Assembly: GCF_003955715.1 (NCBI RefSeq) | Contig: NZ_CP034463.1 | Location: 620,001 to 684,000, forward strand | Length of the DNA stretch: 64,000 nt | Source: Streptomyces aquilus | GTDB taxonomy: Bacteria; Actinomycetota; Actinomycetes; Streptomycetales; Streptomycetaceae | Direction of reading: 5' to 3' | Part shown: positions 45,859 to 54,765 of the stretch, in pieces | Layout: every line of letters begins with the position of its first letter | How positions within the stretch are numbered: the stretch's first letter is position 1 | Program-made: the position numbers and the translations under genes | Notes under the pieces: generated by a model | Told to the model about the DNA's origin: nothing | The model's database searches: none | The model's input: only the letters and a program-made list of their open reading frames with translations

Positions 45859-46737
45859 GTGGATCTTGACCTGCGAAAGCTCCGGTACTTCGTGGCCGTC
45901 GCCGAGGAGCTCCACTTCGGACGCGCCGCCGAGCGGCTGCACATCGCGCAGCCGGTGCTGTCCCGGCAGATCCGCAGCCTGGAGGACGAGCTGGGTGTCG
46001 AGGTCTTCGACCGTGACCGGCGCGGCACGCTGCTCACCCCGGCCGGTGAGCAGTTGCTGCAGGACGCCGTCCCGCTGCTGGCCTCGGCGCGGGCGCTGCT
46101 GCGGCGGGCGAAGGCGGCAGGGCAGGACACCCCCACGCTGACCATCGGCTTCATGCCGGGCATCACCCTCACCCCGGCCACGGCTGCCTTCTCCACCGTC
46201 CGACCCGGCGTCAACGTACGCCTGCTGCGCACGAGTTGGGACGACCAGGTGGACGTACTGCTGGACGGCCGGGCGGACATCGGGGTCGTACGACTGCCCA
46301 TCGACCAGCACGGCCTCCAGGTGCGGCCCCTCTTCACGGAGCCCCGGCTCGTCATGCTGCCGGCGGAACACCGTCTGGCGGACCGGGTGTCGGTGACCGT
46401 CCGCGACCTCGCCGGCGAGCACCTGCTCCAGGACCCCGATGCCGTACCCGAGTGGCGGGACGTGGCGCTGGAACTGCGTGACAGGCGACGCCCCGAGGTC
46501 CCGGCGATCCACCAGGTGGAGGAGAAACTGGAACTGGTCGCCTCCGGCGCCGGAATCTGCGTACTCCCCTTGTCCACCGCCACGTTCTACACCCGCCCCG
46601 ACGTGATCGCGCTGCCCGTGGAGGACATCGGCCCGAACGAAGTGGCCCTGGCGTGGGTGGCGTCACGCCGCTCCCCGCTCATCCACGACTTCGCCGAGGC
46701 AGCCGCGAAAACCCTGGGCCGAACCCGACCCCGCTAA
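45859..46737 (+). CDS. LysR-family transcriptional regulator
   Basis: 292 residues from GTG. The N-terminal HTH is MDLDLRKLRYFVAVAEELHF and GRAAERLHIAQPVLSRQIRS, followed by the linker helix and a periplasmic-binding-protein-like effector domain (LTIGFMPGITLTPATAAF to the C-terminus). It resembles BenM/CatM-type regulators of aromatic or small-acid responses. The likely target is the epimerase upstream or an unlinked gene. The stop overlaps the convergent glycosyltransferase gene by a few bases. Confidence 0.92.
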   Translation: MDLDLRKLRYFVAVAEELHFGRAAERLHIAQPVLSRQIRSLEDELGVEVFDRDRRGTLLTPAGEQLLQDAVPLLASARALLRRAKAAGQDTPTLTIGFMPGITLTPATAAFSTVRPGVNVRLLRTSWDDQVDVLLDGRADIGVVRLPIDQHGLQVRPLFTEPRLVMLPAEHRLADRVSVTVRDLAGEHLLQDPDAVPEWRDVALELRDRRRPEVPAIHQVEEKLELVASGAGICVLPLSTATFYTRPDVIALPVEDIGPNEVALAWVASRRSPLIHDFAEAAAKTLGRTRPR

Positions 46738-48236
46738 CGGCCCCGGAACGCCGAGTCCCCCCTTTCCGCAGACGCGTCCTGGTCACGCACATACACAGTG
46801 ACCCGCGCCCCGTTGACCCGGGTTGTCCCGGACTCGCGGAAGTAGCGCCGCAGGGTGCTTGTCTTCGCTGCCTCCTGCGGGCTGGTCGGCGAGTGGGCAC
46901 CCGTCCCGCGGATGGCGACGATGCGGTCGAACTCCAGCATGCGCGCCTCGATCTCCTGAGCGGGTAGCTCGACACCTGCCAGCGTGTTCGACGAAACAGG
47001 GTCCTGTGCGAGGGCCAGGTCCGTCAGGTGACGGGTGTCCGAGGGGTGGGCCGCGGTCAGGATCCGGTGTTGACCGGAGAGGTAGAGCAGTCCGTCGCCA
47101 GGGCGGCCTGCCTTGCGTACGGCGGCGGCGACGGCGGTGGCGTCGTTGCTCCGGGCCTGGGGTGTTCTCAGCGCCAGGCTCTGCGGGACGAGCGCGACCA
47201 GTACGGCAACGGCCGCGATCCACGCCGTGCGACGAAACCGCTGACGCCGGTGGAAGCAGTCGATCAAGGCACCCAGCAGCAAGGCGAATCCGATGTTGCC
47301 GTAGAGCACGTACCGGTCGACGAAAAGGGGTTTGACCAACGAGGCGATCAGCAGCACAAGGCCCGGAAGCACAAGGATCGGCACCGCCAGCGCCGAGAGC
47401 CGCACCGGCCTTCTGCTCGCCAGCGGCGCCCGGGTGCACGCCACGCCCACGACCGCGACGACCAGGAAGTAGCCGGGCCGCACCGGCCCGCCCATCCAGG
47501 ACAGTTGCCCCGACTGCCCCATGCTGCGCATCGCCAGCGGCAACAGGCCGGCCACCACGCCGACGGCCGCGACGCTCCATGCCGCGAGCACCGGCCGTGG
47601 GACGCGGGAGACGACGAGCGTGACGCCGTGTGCGGCCAGGGCGAGGACCGCGAACTCGTGCAGCAGGCAGGCCACGACCATGGTGAAGGCATAGACCGCC
47701 CACCGCCACCGGGTGCGGTGCGCGACGCCGGTCACCAGCGCATAGGTGGCCCAGGTGACCAGGGCGCAGACCATGGCATAGGAGCGGCCTTCCTGCGCGT
47801 ACTTCTGTACCTGGGGAAGGAGCGGAAACACCAGCCCTGCCAGCAGCCCGACGCGGGGTCCCGCCAGGCGTAGCCCCACGAGCCCGACTCCGCTCGCAGC
47901 GAGGCATGTTGCCAGCACGGACGGCAGCCGCAGGGTCAGCAGCCCACCGCCGAAGAGAGCGAAGACCTCGTGCATGACGGCGTAATAGACGGCGTGGACC
48001 AGGTCGACATGCTGGGCGGTGTGCCAGATCTGCGAAAGGTCGCGGTGCGCGAGCTGATACGTGACGGCCTCGTCCCCCCACAGGGTGTTCTGCCTGCGGA
48101 CACCCCACAGCCCCAGCACCATGGCCAGTGACAACGGGGCGATGACGACAACTGCTGTGGCCCGGCTCGGTGATGGTCGACGTACGGGAAGGGGAACCGT
48201 TCCGGCCAGGGCGGGGCCGCGTGCGGCAACGGACAT
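46734..48236 (-). CDS. GT-C glycosyltransferase-like multi-pass membrane protein
   Basis: 500 residues with about ten to eleven hydrophobic segments. The first extracytoplasmic loop contains LWGDEAVTYQLAHRDLSQIW, the acidic DE motif expected of GT39/ArnT-type GT-C enzymes, followed by VHAVYYAVMHEVFALFGGG. A C-terminal extracytoplasmic domain of about 130 residues follows. Such enzymes transfer a sugar from a polyprenyl-phosphate donor to an extracellular acceptor. The specific substrate is unknown. Divergent from the two-component pair across 127 bp containing TGACGC repeats. Confidence 0.85.
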   Translation of the reverse strand: MSVAARGPALAGTVPLPVRRPSPSRATAVVVIAPLSLAMVLGLWGVRRQNTLWGDEAVTYQLAHRDLSQIWHTAQHVDLVHAVYYAVMHEVFALFGGGLLTLRLPSVLATCLAASGVGLVGLRLAGPRVGLLAGLVFPLLPQVQKYAQEGRSYAMVCALVTWATYALVTGVAHRTRWRWAVYAFTMVVACLLHEFAVLALAAHGVTLVVSRVPRPVLAAWSVAAVGVVAGLLPLAMRSMGQSGQLSWMGGPVRPGYFLVVAVVGVACTRAPLASRRPVRLSALAVPILVLPGLVLLIASLVKPLFVDRYVLYGNIGFALLLGALIDCFHRRQRFRRTAWIAAVAVLVALVPQSLALRTPQARSNDATAVAAAVRKAGRPGDGLLYLSGQHRILTAAHPSDTRHLTDLALAQDPVSSNTLAGVELPAQEIEARMLEFDRIVAIRGTGAHSPTSPQEAAKTSTLRRYFRESGTTRVNGARVTVYVRDQDASAERGDSAFRGR

Positions 48237-48293
48237 CGACGACGGGTCCTTTCAGCGGGAGCGAAAAACCCCGTCAGCGTGCAGGGACCTCGT

Positions 48294-48320
48294 TGACGCG
48301 ATGCTGACCCAACCTGACCG
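48294..48320. promoter_or_regulatory. TGAC direct repeats upstream of the two-component operon
   Basis: TGACGC (48294) and TGACCC (48305) are 11 bp apart and TGACCG follows at 48315 (10 bp). This matches the half-site of the potassium-region arrays but lacks the 21-bp-spaced second pair. It may be an autoregulatory site of the adjacent OmpR-type regulator. Confidence 0.4.
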
Positions 48321-48363
48321 GCCGATCAGGAACGCGGTCAGGTGCTGTGCGAGGCTGCACGGC

Positions 48364-49044
48364 ATGCGCATCCTGGTCGTCGAAGACGAAGTGGACCTTG
48401 CCCACACCCTGCACACCGGCCTGAGCGCCGAGGGCTACAGCGTCGACCTCGCACATGACGGCCGGCAGGGACTGTGGATGGCCCGCACCGGCGAATACGC
48501 CCTGGTCGTCCTGGACTTGATGCTGCCCGGGCTCAACGGCTACAAGGTCTGCGCCCAACTGCGCCGGGAGGGCAACTCCACTCCCATCCTGGTACTGACC
48601 GCCAAGGACGGCGACTGGGATCAGGCCGAGGCCCTGGACACGGGGGCCGACGACTACCTGGCCAAACCCTTCTCCTACGTGGTGCTCGTCGCACGCCTGC
48701 GCGCCCTGGTCAGACGAGCCGCCACGGTCGCCCCGACCGTCCTCGCCGTGGGCGACCTCTCGCTGGACGTCGCCGGCCGGATCTGTCGCCGGGCCGGAGT
48801 CCGGGTGGAACTCACCCCCCGGGAGTTCGCCGTGCTGGAACTGCTGGCGCGCCGGGCGGGCCAGGCGGTCTCCAAAGCGGATCTGCTGTACCACGCGTGG
48901 CCCGACGAAGCCTGGGATCCCAACCTGGTGGAGGCGCGGGTCAGCGCCCTGCGCAAGAAGGTGGACGCCGCCTTCCACCGGCAGTCCCTGCAGACCGTGC
49001 GCGGTATCGGTTACCGGCTGGTGGACGACCGTGAACGCGACTGA
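48364..49044 (+). CDS. OmpR-family response regulator (CutR-like)
   Basis: 226 residues. The receiver has E7-D8-E9, phosphoacceptor D51 and K101. The DNA-binding domain (LTPREFAVLELLARRAGQ, recognition helix PNLVEARVSALRKKVD) is OmpR-type. It resembles actinobacterial CutR and related regulators. It overlaps the following kinase gene by 14 bp, forming a cognate pair. Divergent from the GT-C gene, which may be a target. Confidence 0.93.
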   Translation: MRILVVEDEVDLAHTLHTGLSAEGYSVDLAHDGRQGLWMARTGEYALVVLDLMLPGLNGYKVCAQLRREGNSTPILVLTAKDGDWDQAEALDTGADDYLAKPFSYVVLVARLRALVRRAATVAPTVLAVGDLSLDVAGRICRRAGVRVELTPREFAVLELLARRAGQAVSKADLLYHAWPDEAWDPNLVEARVSALRKKVDAAFHRQSLQTVRGIGYRLVDDRERD

Positions 49045-50524
49045 GCCGCGGCGTCGCTGGTGGCCGCGTTCGGTACGCGCCCGCGCGGCCCTGGCCGCCG
49101 CCGTCACCGCCGCCGTGATCCTCACCGGCATCGGCTGGTGGGTACACCGCGAGGTCTACCGCCAGAGCACGCAGATCGCCGAGGAGCAAGCCCGCAAGCA
49201 TCTCCTCGCCCTCGTCGACCAGTTGAACGACGGGGTGGTTCCCGTACGCCGAAGCGCCGTGCCGTACGAGGTCGTCGCGACCGGTCGACGCTCCGCCGTC
49301 GCCGCCGGCGGAGGCATGGACGACTTCGCTTCCGGCACCCGCCATGTGCTGCCGACCCCATCCGGTCCCTACGCCCCGACGGACGACACCGCGTCCTGGT
49401 CCTACACGGTCCGCCCCCTCCGCATACCGGTGCGCCGCGACTACGACCCCGGGAGCGGATTCGACCTGGCCGGCGGGACCTACCCGGTCCTGTACGCCGA
49501 TGTCCGGGCCGCCGAACTGAGCAGTGACAAAGCCGCCGCTCTGGGCGTCTCCGCCGACGCCACGCTACGGGCCTATGTGGTGGTGCTTCCCGACACGGCC
49601 GAGGCCATCACCCGGACCACCGACGGCCTGCTGCTGCGCGCCGGGCTCATCGGCCTCGTACTGATCGCCGCCGCCGCATACTTCACCGTCCGCATCGCGC
49701 TGCGGCCGGTGGAGGCCATCCGCGTCCTCACCGCCTCGGTCACCCCGAACGACCCTCGCGAACGCGTCACCGTCCCCGCCACCGGCCACGAGATCTCCGC
49801 CCTGGCCACCACCATCAACGCCACCCTCCAACGCCTCGACACCGCCGCAGCCCAGCAGCGCCGCTTCGTCGCGGACGCCGCCCACGAACTGCGCAGCCCC
49901 CTCACCACACTCCTCACCAGCCTGGAAGTCGCGCTCGCCTACCCGGAACGCACCGACTGGCCCGCCGCGGCCACCACCGCCGCACGACAGACCCGCCGCC
50001 TCCAGGCCCTCGCCGAAGACCTGCTGCTCCTCGCCCGCCTCGACACCCGAACCCCCACGACCGACCTCGACCCCGTCGACCTGACAGCCCTCGCCTCCCG
50101 GCTGGCCGAGCAATACCCCCTCGCCGAACGGCCGTTGACCCTCACCTGCGACAGCACCGCCCCCGCCTGCGTACGCGGAAACCCCGACGAATACGAACGC
50201 CTCCTGCGCAACCTCGTCGACAACGCCGTCCGCCACGCCACGCACCGCGTCCAGATCACCGTCCGAGATGAGGCTGACCGGGTCGTCCTCACGGTGCACG
50301 ACGACGGCCCCGGCATCCCCACCGAGCACACCGAGCGCGTCTTCGAACGCTTCGTCCGACTCGACGACGCCCGCTCCCGAGACCACGGCGGCACCGGCCT
50401 GGGCCTCGCCATCGCCCGCGACCTGGCCCACCGCCACCACGGCACCCTCACCCTCACCCCGCGGACCCTGGGGGCCTGCTTCGAGCTACGCCTCCCCCGA
50501 TCCCCCACCCCGACCGAGAAGTGA
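49031..50524 (+). CDS. Sensor histidine kinase (CutS-like)
   Basis: 497 residues from GTG. TM1 at about 19-38, an extracytoplasmic sensor of about 155 residues without Cys, TM2 at about 204-222, HAMP to about 270, the H-box DAAHELRSPL with H285, N-box NLVDNAVRHA, DDGPGIP and GGTGLGLAIARDL. It phosphorylates the regulator encoded immediately upstream. The ligand is unknown. Confidence 0.93.
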   Translation: MNATEPRRRWWPRSVRARAALAAAVTAAVILTGIGWWVHREVYRQSTQIAEEQARKHLLALVDQLNDGVVPVRRSAVPYEVVATGRRSAVAAGGGMDDFASGTRHVLPTPSGPYAPTDDTASWSYTVRPLRIPVRRDYDPGSGFDLAGGTYPVLYADVRAAELSSDKAAALGVSADATLRAYVVVLPDTAEAITRTTDGLLLRAGLIGLVLIAAAAYFTVRIALRPVEAIRVLTASVTPNDPRERVTVPATGHEISALATTINATLQRLDTAAAQQRRFVADAAHELRSPLTTLLTSLEVALAYPERTDWPAAATTAARQTRRLQALAEDLLLLARLDTRTPTTDLDPVDLTALASRLAEQYPLAERPLTLTCDSTAPACVRGNPDEYERLLRNLVDNAVRHATHRVQITVRDEADRVVLTVHDDGPGIPTEHTERVFERFVRLDDARSRDHGGTGLGLAIARDLAHRHHGTLTLTPRTLGACFELRLPRSPTPTEK

Positions 50525-50902
50525 CCCGCTCGACCACGACAGCCCGCCCGGCTCGGACGCCTCCGCGTACGACCGCTTGCCCCTGGCGCCCGAAGCAGAG
50601 GTTCCGCGCTCCCGTTCCACGGACGCTATGGCTGCCAATCCGAGGTCCACACCGCCAGGCACTGCGGGCGGCTGCTGGTCAGCCGGCGCTGGGCCCCGCC
50701 CGCGGCGGGCTTTCAACTGACGGGACATGAGGCGGTGGTTGAGGACGACGCGCCACCACTCCAACCGATCCGCCGATGCCTGCGGCAGCGCCCGGACAAC
50801 GAGGCGTGCCACGGCAACGAGCGCACCGGTGAGGGTGGTGAGGGCGACGAGGCAGATGGCAGCCCACGAAGGGGCCTCCGAGAGAACGGGCAGCACAGGC
50901 AC
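50486..50902 (-). CDS. Small membrane-anchored hypothetical protein
   Basis: 138 residues: one hydrophobic segment (AAICLVALTTLTGALVAVAR, about 13-35), then a basic helix (LEWWRVVLNHRLMSRQLK) and a disordered Ser/Gly/Glu-rich tail. Small proteins with this single-TM plus basic-helix layout are common in Streptomyces. The last 39 bp overlap the kinase gene on the other strand. Coding status rests on composition of the first 65 residues only. A CTGAC/GTCAG palindrome is 86 bp upstream. Confidence 0.5.
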   Translation of the reverse strand: MPVLPVLSEAPSWAAICLVALTTLTGALVAVARLVVRALPQASADRLEWWRVVLNHRLMSRQLKARRGRGPAPADQQPPAVPGGVDLGLAAIASVERERGTSASGARGKRSYAEASEPGGLSWSSGSLLGRGGGSGEA

Positions 50903-50987
50903 TCGGCCTTCCGGGAACGCAGGGGGGCGAGGTCCGCGCGAGACCCAGCCAGGGGCGTGCCGAGGGGCGTGCCGTCTGAGCGAGACG

Positions 50988-51003
50988 CTGACGTTACGGT
51001 CAG
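50988..51003. promoter_or_regulatory. CTGAC-N6-GTCAG palindrome
   Basis: A 5-6-5 perfect inverted repeat (CTGACGTTACGGTCAG) in the intergenic region. It shares the TGACG core of the regulon half-site but in palindromic rather than direct-repeat form. It could control the minus-strand small protein. Confidence 0.35.
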
Positions 51004-51203
51004 GAGATCACTCGACTCGGCCCCGATCGGGGTGGCTGTCACCGGGTTCGGCATGCCGGTGACGCCGTTGGCGTCACATCAGCCATGCAATCCCCCTTGA
51101 GCTCTCTCCGTTGCCCGCTGCTTACCCCCGTCGGATGCCCCGTACACCACGGCGCCCGGGGCGAGGCCGTGCCGAACTGAAATGGCGCGGCTGCGCGACC
51201 GGG

Positions 51204-51449
51204 CCGCCGCGCCCGATCATTCGCGTCGACGTCGGCTGGGTGCTGCAACTCCAGGCATCGCTCGCCCCTCTCAACATCCCCATCGCCGACTGGGGAGCGC
51301 TCGGTTTCATGGCCGAGCGCCACAACTTCGAGCGCGAACGAGGCCGGCTCTACCACGAGGACACCTCCGCCCGGACAGCCACTTTCCTGCACACCGCGCT
51401 GCTGCTGCGCCCGTTCGCCGACTACAACCTGGTCATCGGCTGGGGCTGC
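51204..51449 (+). pseudogene. Fic/Doc-type toxin remnant
   Basis: About 80 residues read through as IIRVDVGWVLQLQASL, PIADWGALGFMAERH, ARTATFLHTALLLRPFADYN. This is the N-terminal half of the Streptomyces Fic/Doc toxin family as I remember it (VDLxWLL, WGALVA, ARAAALLHxLxxLRPLE). The catalytic HPFxxGNGR segment is absent and no start or stop context fits, so it is a decayed fragment. No antitoxin is evident nearby. Confidence 0.55.
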
Positions 51450-51591
51450 CCGTGGCCTCGAACACATGGTCACGAACCCATCCCTGAGCCACGAACCCCG
51501 GGCACCTGTATTCATGCCTGGTGTCCAGCGGACCACAACCGGACCTCAAGCGTTACGCGTCCGATCCAGCCGCCACACCAGGACGCAAAAA

Positions 51592-51644
51592 GCCCGGCCG
51601 ACCGTGGAGTCGTTCACGGAGAACCGCTCTTGAGGAGGCCGGGC
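51592..51644 (+). promoter_or_regulatory. Long-stem structured leader immediately before the aminotransferase-fold gene
   Basis: GCCCGGCC (51592-51599) pairs perfectly with GGCCGGGC (51637-51644), enclosing an inner CCGTG/CACGG hairpin (51602-51619) and the GAGGAGG ribosome-binding site of the next gene. Folding would sequester the SD. A preceding run of A (CAAAAAG) marks the 5' edge. It could be an attenuator or translational switch, or the relic of a terminator. Confidence 0.45.
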
Positions 51645-51645
51645 G

Positions 51646-52911
51646 TTGGGGATCGAGCAGTTGTCCATGTACGGGTACGCGTCGAAGGCGGAGGTGCTCG
51701 CCGACGCGCGGCGGTACTGGAACCCGGACAAGACCACGTTCTGGCAGGACGAGGGCGTTCCGCTCGTCGTCGGGGACCGGTCCGGGTACCGCCTCACCGA
51801 CGTCGACGGGCACGAGGTGATCGACGTCCATCTCAACGGCGGTACCTACAACCTCGGGCATCGCAACCCCGAACTGGTGGCCACCCTCACCCATGCCGTC
51901 CGGCATCTCGACATCGGCAACCACCACTTCCCCACCCCGGGCCGCGCCGCCCTGGCCCGTCGGCTGGTCGAGGCGACGCCGGGTGCGGACAAGGTCGTCT
52001 TCGGGTCCAGCGGCGGGGAAGCGGTGGATGTCGCGTTGAAGAGCGCCCGGTACGCCACCGGCCGGCGGAAGATCGTGTCGGTCGTGAAGGCGTACCACGG
52101 GCACACCGGGCTGGCCGTCGCCACGGGCGACTCGCGGTTCTCGCAGCTCTTCCGCTCGGACAACCCCGCCGAGTTCGTCCAGGTCCCGTTCAACGACCTC
52201 GACGCGATGACGGCGACCCTATCGGGCCAGGACACCGCCGCCGTCATCATGGAGACGATCCCGGCGACCTACGGCTTCCCGATGCCCGAGCCCGGCTATC
52301 TGGCCGCCGTCAAACAGGCCTGCGAGGACACCGGCACCCTCTACATCGCGGACGAGGTCCAGACCGGCCTCGGCCGGACCGGCGAGCTGTGGGGCGTGTA
52401 CGGCGAAGGCGTCACCCCGGACGTCCTGGTGACCGGCAAGGGCCTCGGCGGCGGCCTCTACCCGGTCAGCGCCGCCCTCCTCGGCCCGGCGGTGAGCGGC
52501 TGGCTGGAGCGCGACGGCTTCGCCCACATGGCGACCTTCGGCGGCGCCGAACTCGGCTGTGCCGTGGCCGCGAAGGTCCTGGAGATCACCCAGCGGCCCG
52601 AGACCCGTGCCAACGTCCACCGGCGCATCGACCAGGTCACCGAGGGCCTCGCGGACCTGCGCGCCGAACTGCCCCACGCCCTCACCGGGATCCGCCAGAA
52701 GGGCCTGGTCATCGGTCTGGAATTCGGTGCCATCGGCGCGAAGCAGGTCATGACGGAGCTCTACCGGCAGGGCGTGTGGGCGATCTTCTCCACGCTCGAC
52801 CCGGCCGTCCTCCAGTTCAAGCCCGGTCTGCTGCTCACCGAGCAGGAGACGGCCGAGATCCTCACCCGCCTGCGGGACGCCGTACGGAAGGTGGCCGGTT
52901 CCCATGTCTGA
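51646..52911 (+). CDS. Class III aminotransferase-fold PLP enzyme (aminotransferase or phospho-lyase)
   Basis: 421 residues from TTG at 51646 with GAGGAGG at good spacing. PLP lysine K265 lies in VTGKGLGGGLYP; the ADEVQTGLGRTG motif supplies the ring Asp, and SSGGEAVDVALKSAR the phosphate-binding Ser/Gly loop. It belongs to the ornithine/GABA aminotransferase and ethanolamine-phosphate phospho-lyase group. The next gene is an APH-type small-molecule kinase overlapping by 8 bp. A kinase next to a class III enzyme is exactly the arrangement of the hydroxylysine and ethanolamine phosphorylation/phospho-lyase pathways, so a phospho-lyase role is a good hypothesis. Simple transamination remains possible. 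Confidence 0.9.
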   Translation: MGIEQLSMYGYASKAEVLADARRYWNPDKTTFWQDEGVPLVVGDRSGYRLTDVDGHEVIDVHLNGGTYNLGHRNPELVATLTHAVRHLDIGNHHFPTPGRAALARRLVEATPGADKVVFGSSGGEAVDVALKSARYATGRRKIVSVVKAYHGHTGLAVATGDSRFSQLFRSDNPAEFVQVPFNDLDAMTATLSGQDTAAVIMETIPATYGFPMPEPGYLAAVKQACEDTGTLYIADEVQTGLGRTGELWGVYGEGVTPDVLVTGKGLGGGLYPVSAALLGPAVSGWLERDGFAHMATFGGAELGCAVAAKVLEITQRPETRANVHRRIDQVTEGLADLRAELPHALTGIRQKGLVIGLEFGAIGAKQVMTELYRQGVWAIFSTLDPAVLQFKPGLLLTEQETAEILTRLRDAVRKVAGSHV

Positions 52912-53902
52912 CACCTGGGACGGGCAGATCACCGCCGCGCTCACCGCGTACGGCCGTGCCACCACCCTGTCCGGCGCCCGGTTGCTGAGCCTCTCGGAGA
53001 ACGCCACCTACCTCTGCACCTTCACCGACTCCCCCGCCCCGCTCGTCCTGCGCCTGCACCGGCCCGGGTTCCGCACGCTGCCGCAGATCCGCAGCGAGCT
53101 GATGTGGACCGAGCGGCTGCGTGCGGACGGCGCGGTCGCCACACCCGCCGTCGTACCGACCCCGGCGGGCGAAGCCGCGGCGAGCTTCCCCGGTGCGGGC
53201 GGGGCGCTCCAGCACGCGGCGCTCTTCGAGTTCGCGCCCGGCGCCGAACCCGACACCACCGACTTCGCGAACGTCATGGAGGTCGTCGGGCGGGAGACCG
53301 CGGCCCTGCACGAGCACGCGGCGCGATGGCAGCGACCGGACGTCTTCACCCGGCCCGACTGGGACCTCGACAACCTGATCGGCGCCGCCTCGCTGTGGGG
53401 TCGCTGGCGGGACAACCCCGATGTGCCCCCGGGCGGCGTCGAGGTCCTCGCCCGGGCCGAGGAGAAACTGACCCGCGAACTCGACGCCTACGGCAGCGGC
53501 GCGGCCGAGTTCGGACTCATCCACGGCGACCTGCGCGCCGCCAATCTCCTCGTCGCCTCCGACGCCGTACGGCTCATCGACTTCGACGACTGCGGCCACG
53601 GCTGGTTCCTGTACGACCTGGCGTGCTCCCTGTCGTTCGTCGAGCACGATCCGCGGGCTGCGCACTGGGTGGCCGCGTGGCTGCGCGGCTACCAGGCGCG
53701 CCGGCCGCTGCGGGAGAAGGACGTACGGGCCATTCCCGCGCTGGTGATGCTGCGCCGGCTGATGCTCGTCGCCTGGGTGCACAAGCGCGGGGACACGCCC
53801 TTCGCCGCCTCGCTCCGGCCCGCGTTCGCGGCACAGTCCGTCGACCTCGCCCGCCACTACCTGGCCGACGGCTACCTCACCGCCGTACCCCATGACCACT
53901 GA
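52904..53902 (+). CDS. APH-family small-molecule kinase
   Basis: 332 residues, starting ATG inside the end of the previous gene. The kinase catalytic motif is HGDLRAAN (H207, D209, N214), followed by the metal-binding LIDFDDCGHGWFLYDLACS. The N-lobe has LSENATYLCTFTDSPAPLVLRLH for ATP. It is related to homoserine kinase type II, choline kinase and hydroxylysine kinase rather than to drug-modifying APH enzymes. It probably phosphorylates the hydroxyl substrate then acted on by the upstream PLP enzyme. Overlaps the GntR gene downstream by 11 bp. Confidence 0.88.
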   Translation: MSDTWDGQITAALTAYGRATTLSGARLLSLSENATYLCTFTDSPAPLVLRLHRPGFRTLPQIRSELMWTERLRADGAVATPAVVPTPAGEAAASFPGAGGALQHAALFEFAPGAEPDTTDFANVMEVVGRETAALHEHAARWQRPDVFTRPDWDLDNLIGAASLWGRWRDNPDVPPGGVEVLARAEEKLTRELDAYGSGAAEFGLIHGDLRAANLLVASDAVRLIDFDDCGHGWFLYDLACSLSFVEHDPRAAHWVAAWLRGYQARRPLREKDVRAIPALVMLRRLMLVAWVHKRGDTPFAASLRPAFAAQSVDLARHYLADGYLTAVPHDH

Positions 53903-54707
53903 GCGGAGCCCGCTCGGCCCGGCCGCGGGCCGGGTCGCGGCCGGTGTGCTGGCGATGATCGGGCGCGGTGAGGTGCGCATGGGAGGCCGGCTGCCTCCCG
54001 AGCGCCGGCTGACGGAGATCTTCGGCGCCAGCCGGGAGTCCGTCCGGCGGGCGCTGGCCTGGCTCGAAGCGGAGGGCGAGGTGCTCAGGGTGCGCGGGAA
54101 GGCCGGCGGCACCTTCGCGCTGCGCCCCAACCCCAACTGGCCCGTGTACAGCTGGAGTCGGCTCGCACACGGCCGCGACCGGCTGGTGGCGCGGCAGCCG
54201 GGCATCGACGTGAGCGTCCCCGCGCTCCTGCGTCACCAGGACTTCACCGAAGCGACCCGGGTCGTGTCCACCGGGCTGCGGCGCGGCGATCCGGAGGTCT
54301 GCGCCGGGCTCGGTCTGCGGGAGGGGGCGGTCACGGTGGCGATCGAGCGGGTGCGGCTCGCCGACGGGGTGCCGCTGTCGTGGGAGCGGCTGTTCGTGTC
54401 GGCCGAACGCTTCCCCCGCCTCCTGGACCAGGACCTGACCGGCTCCCTCTCCCAGGTGTTCCGCGACGTCTACGGCGTCACGGCGTGCGAGGTGTCCGAG
54501 CGGATCCGCGTCCGCCTCGCCGAGAGCCACCACACCCACCACCTCGACGTGTCGGTCGGCCAGCCCCTGCTGGCGATCACCCGTACGTCCCACGACCAGT
54601 ACGGCGAGCCACTGGAGTTCTCCTACGACCTCTTCCGGGCTGACCGCACCGAGCTCCACGTCTCCTCGACGAACCGCCCGCCGGACCACCCGGAGGTACT
54701 CCCATGA
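53892..54707 (+). CDS. GntR-family regulator with UTRA domain
   Basis: 271 residues. The wHTH is at 10-80 (GRLPPERRLTEIFGASRESV, RRALAWLEAEGEVLRVRGK). The UTRA effector domain runs from about 95 (TRVVSTGLRRGDPEVCAGL) to the end (SFDYDLFRADRTELHV-like, here EFSYDLFRADRTELHV). UTRA domains bind sugars or amino-sugar-like ligands. As part of the operon it is the probable local regulator, released by the pathway substrate. Confidence 0.92.
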   Translation: MTTERSPLGPAAGRVAAGVLAMIGRGEVRMGGRLPPERRLTEIFGASRESVRRALAWLEAEGEVLRVRGKAGGTFALRPNPNWPVYSWSRLAHGRDRLVARQPGIDVSVPALLRHQDFTEATRVVSTGLRRGDPEVCAGLGLREGAVTVAIERVRLADGVPLSWERLFVSAERFPRLLDQDLTGSLSQVFRDVYGVTACEVSERIRVRLAESHHTHHLDVSVGQPLLAITRTSHDQYGEPLEFSYDLFRADRTELHVSSTNRPPDHPEVLP

Positions 54708-54765
54708 CATCCGGAACCACCCGGTGACGGCCGGCCCCCTCCAACTCCCCGATCAAGGAAGCGAC

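Larger units (their letters stand above)
50903..51645. other. Intergenic region with a toxin remnant and a structured leader
   Basis: Contains the palindrome at 50988, the Fic/Doc remnant at 51204-51449 and the hairpin at 51592-51644. Nothing else coding was recognised between 51450 and 51590. Confidence 0.5.
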
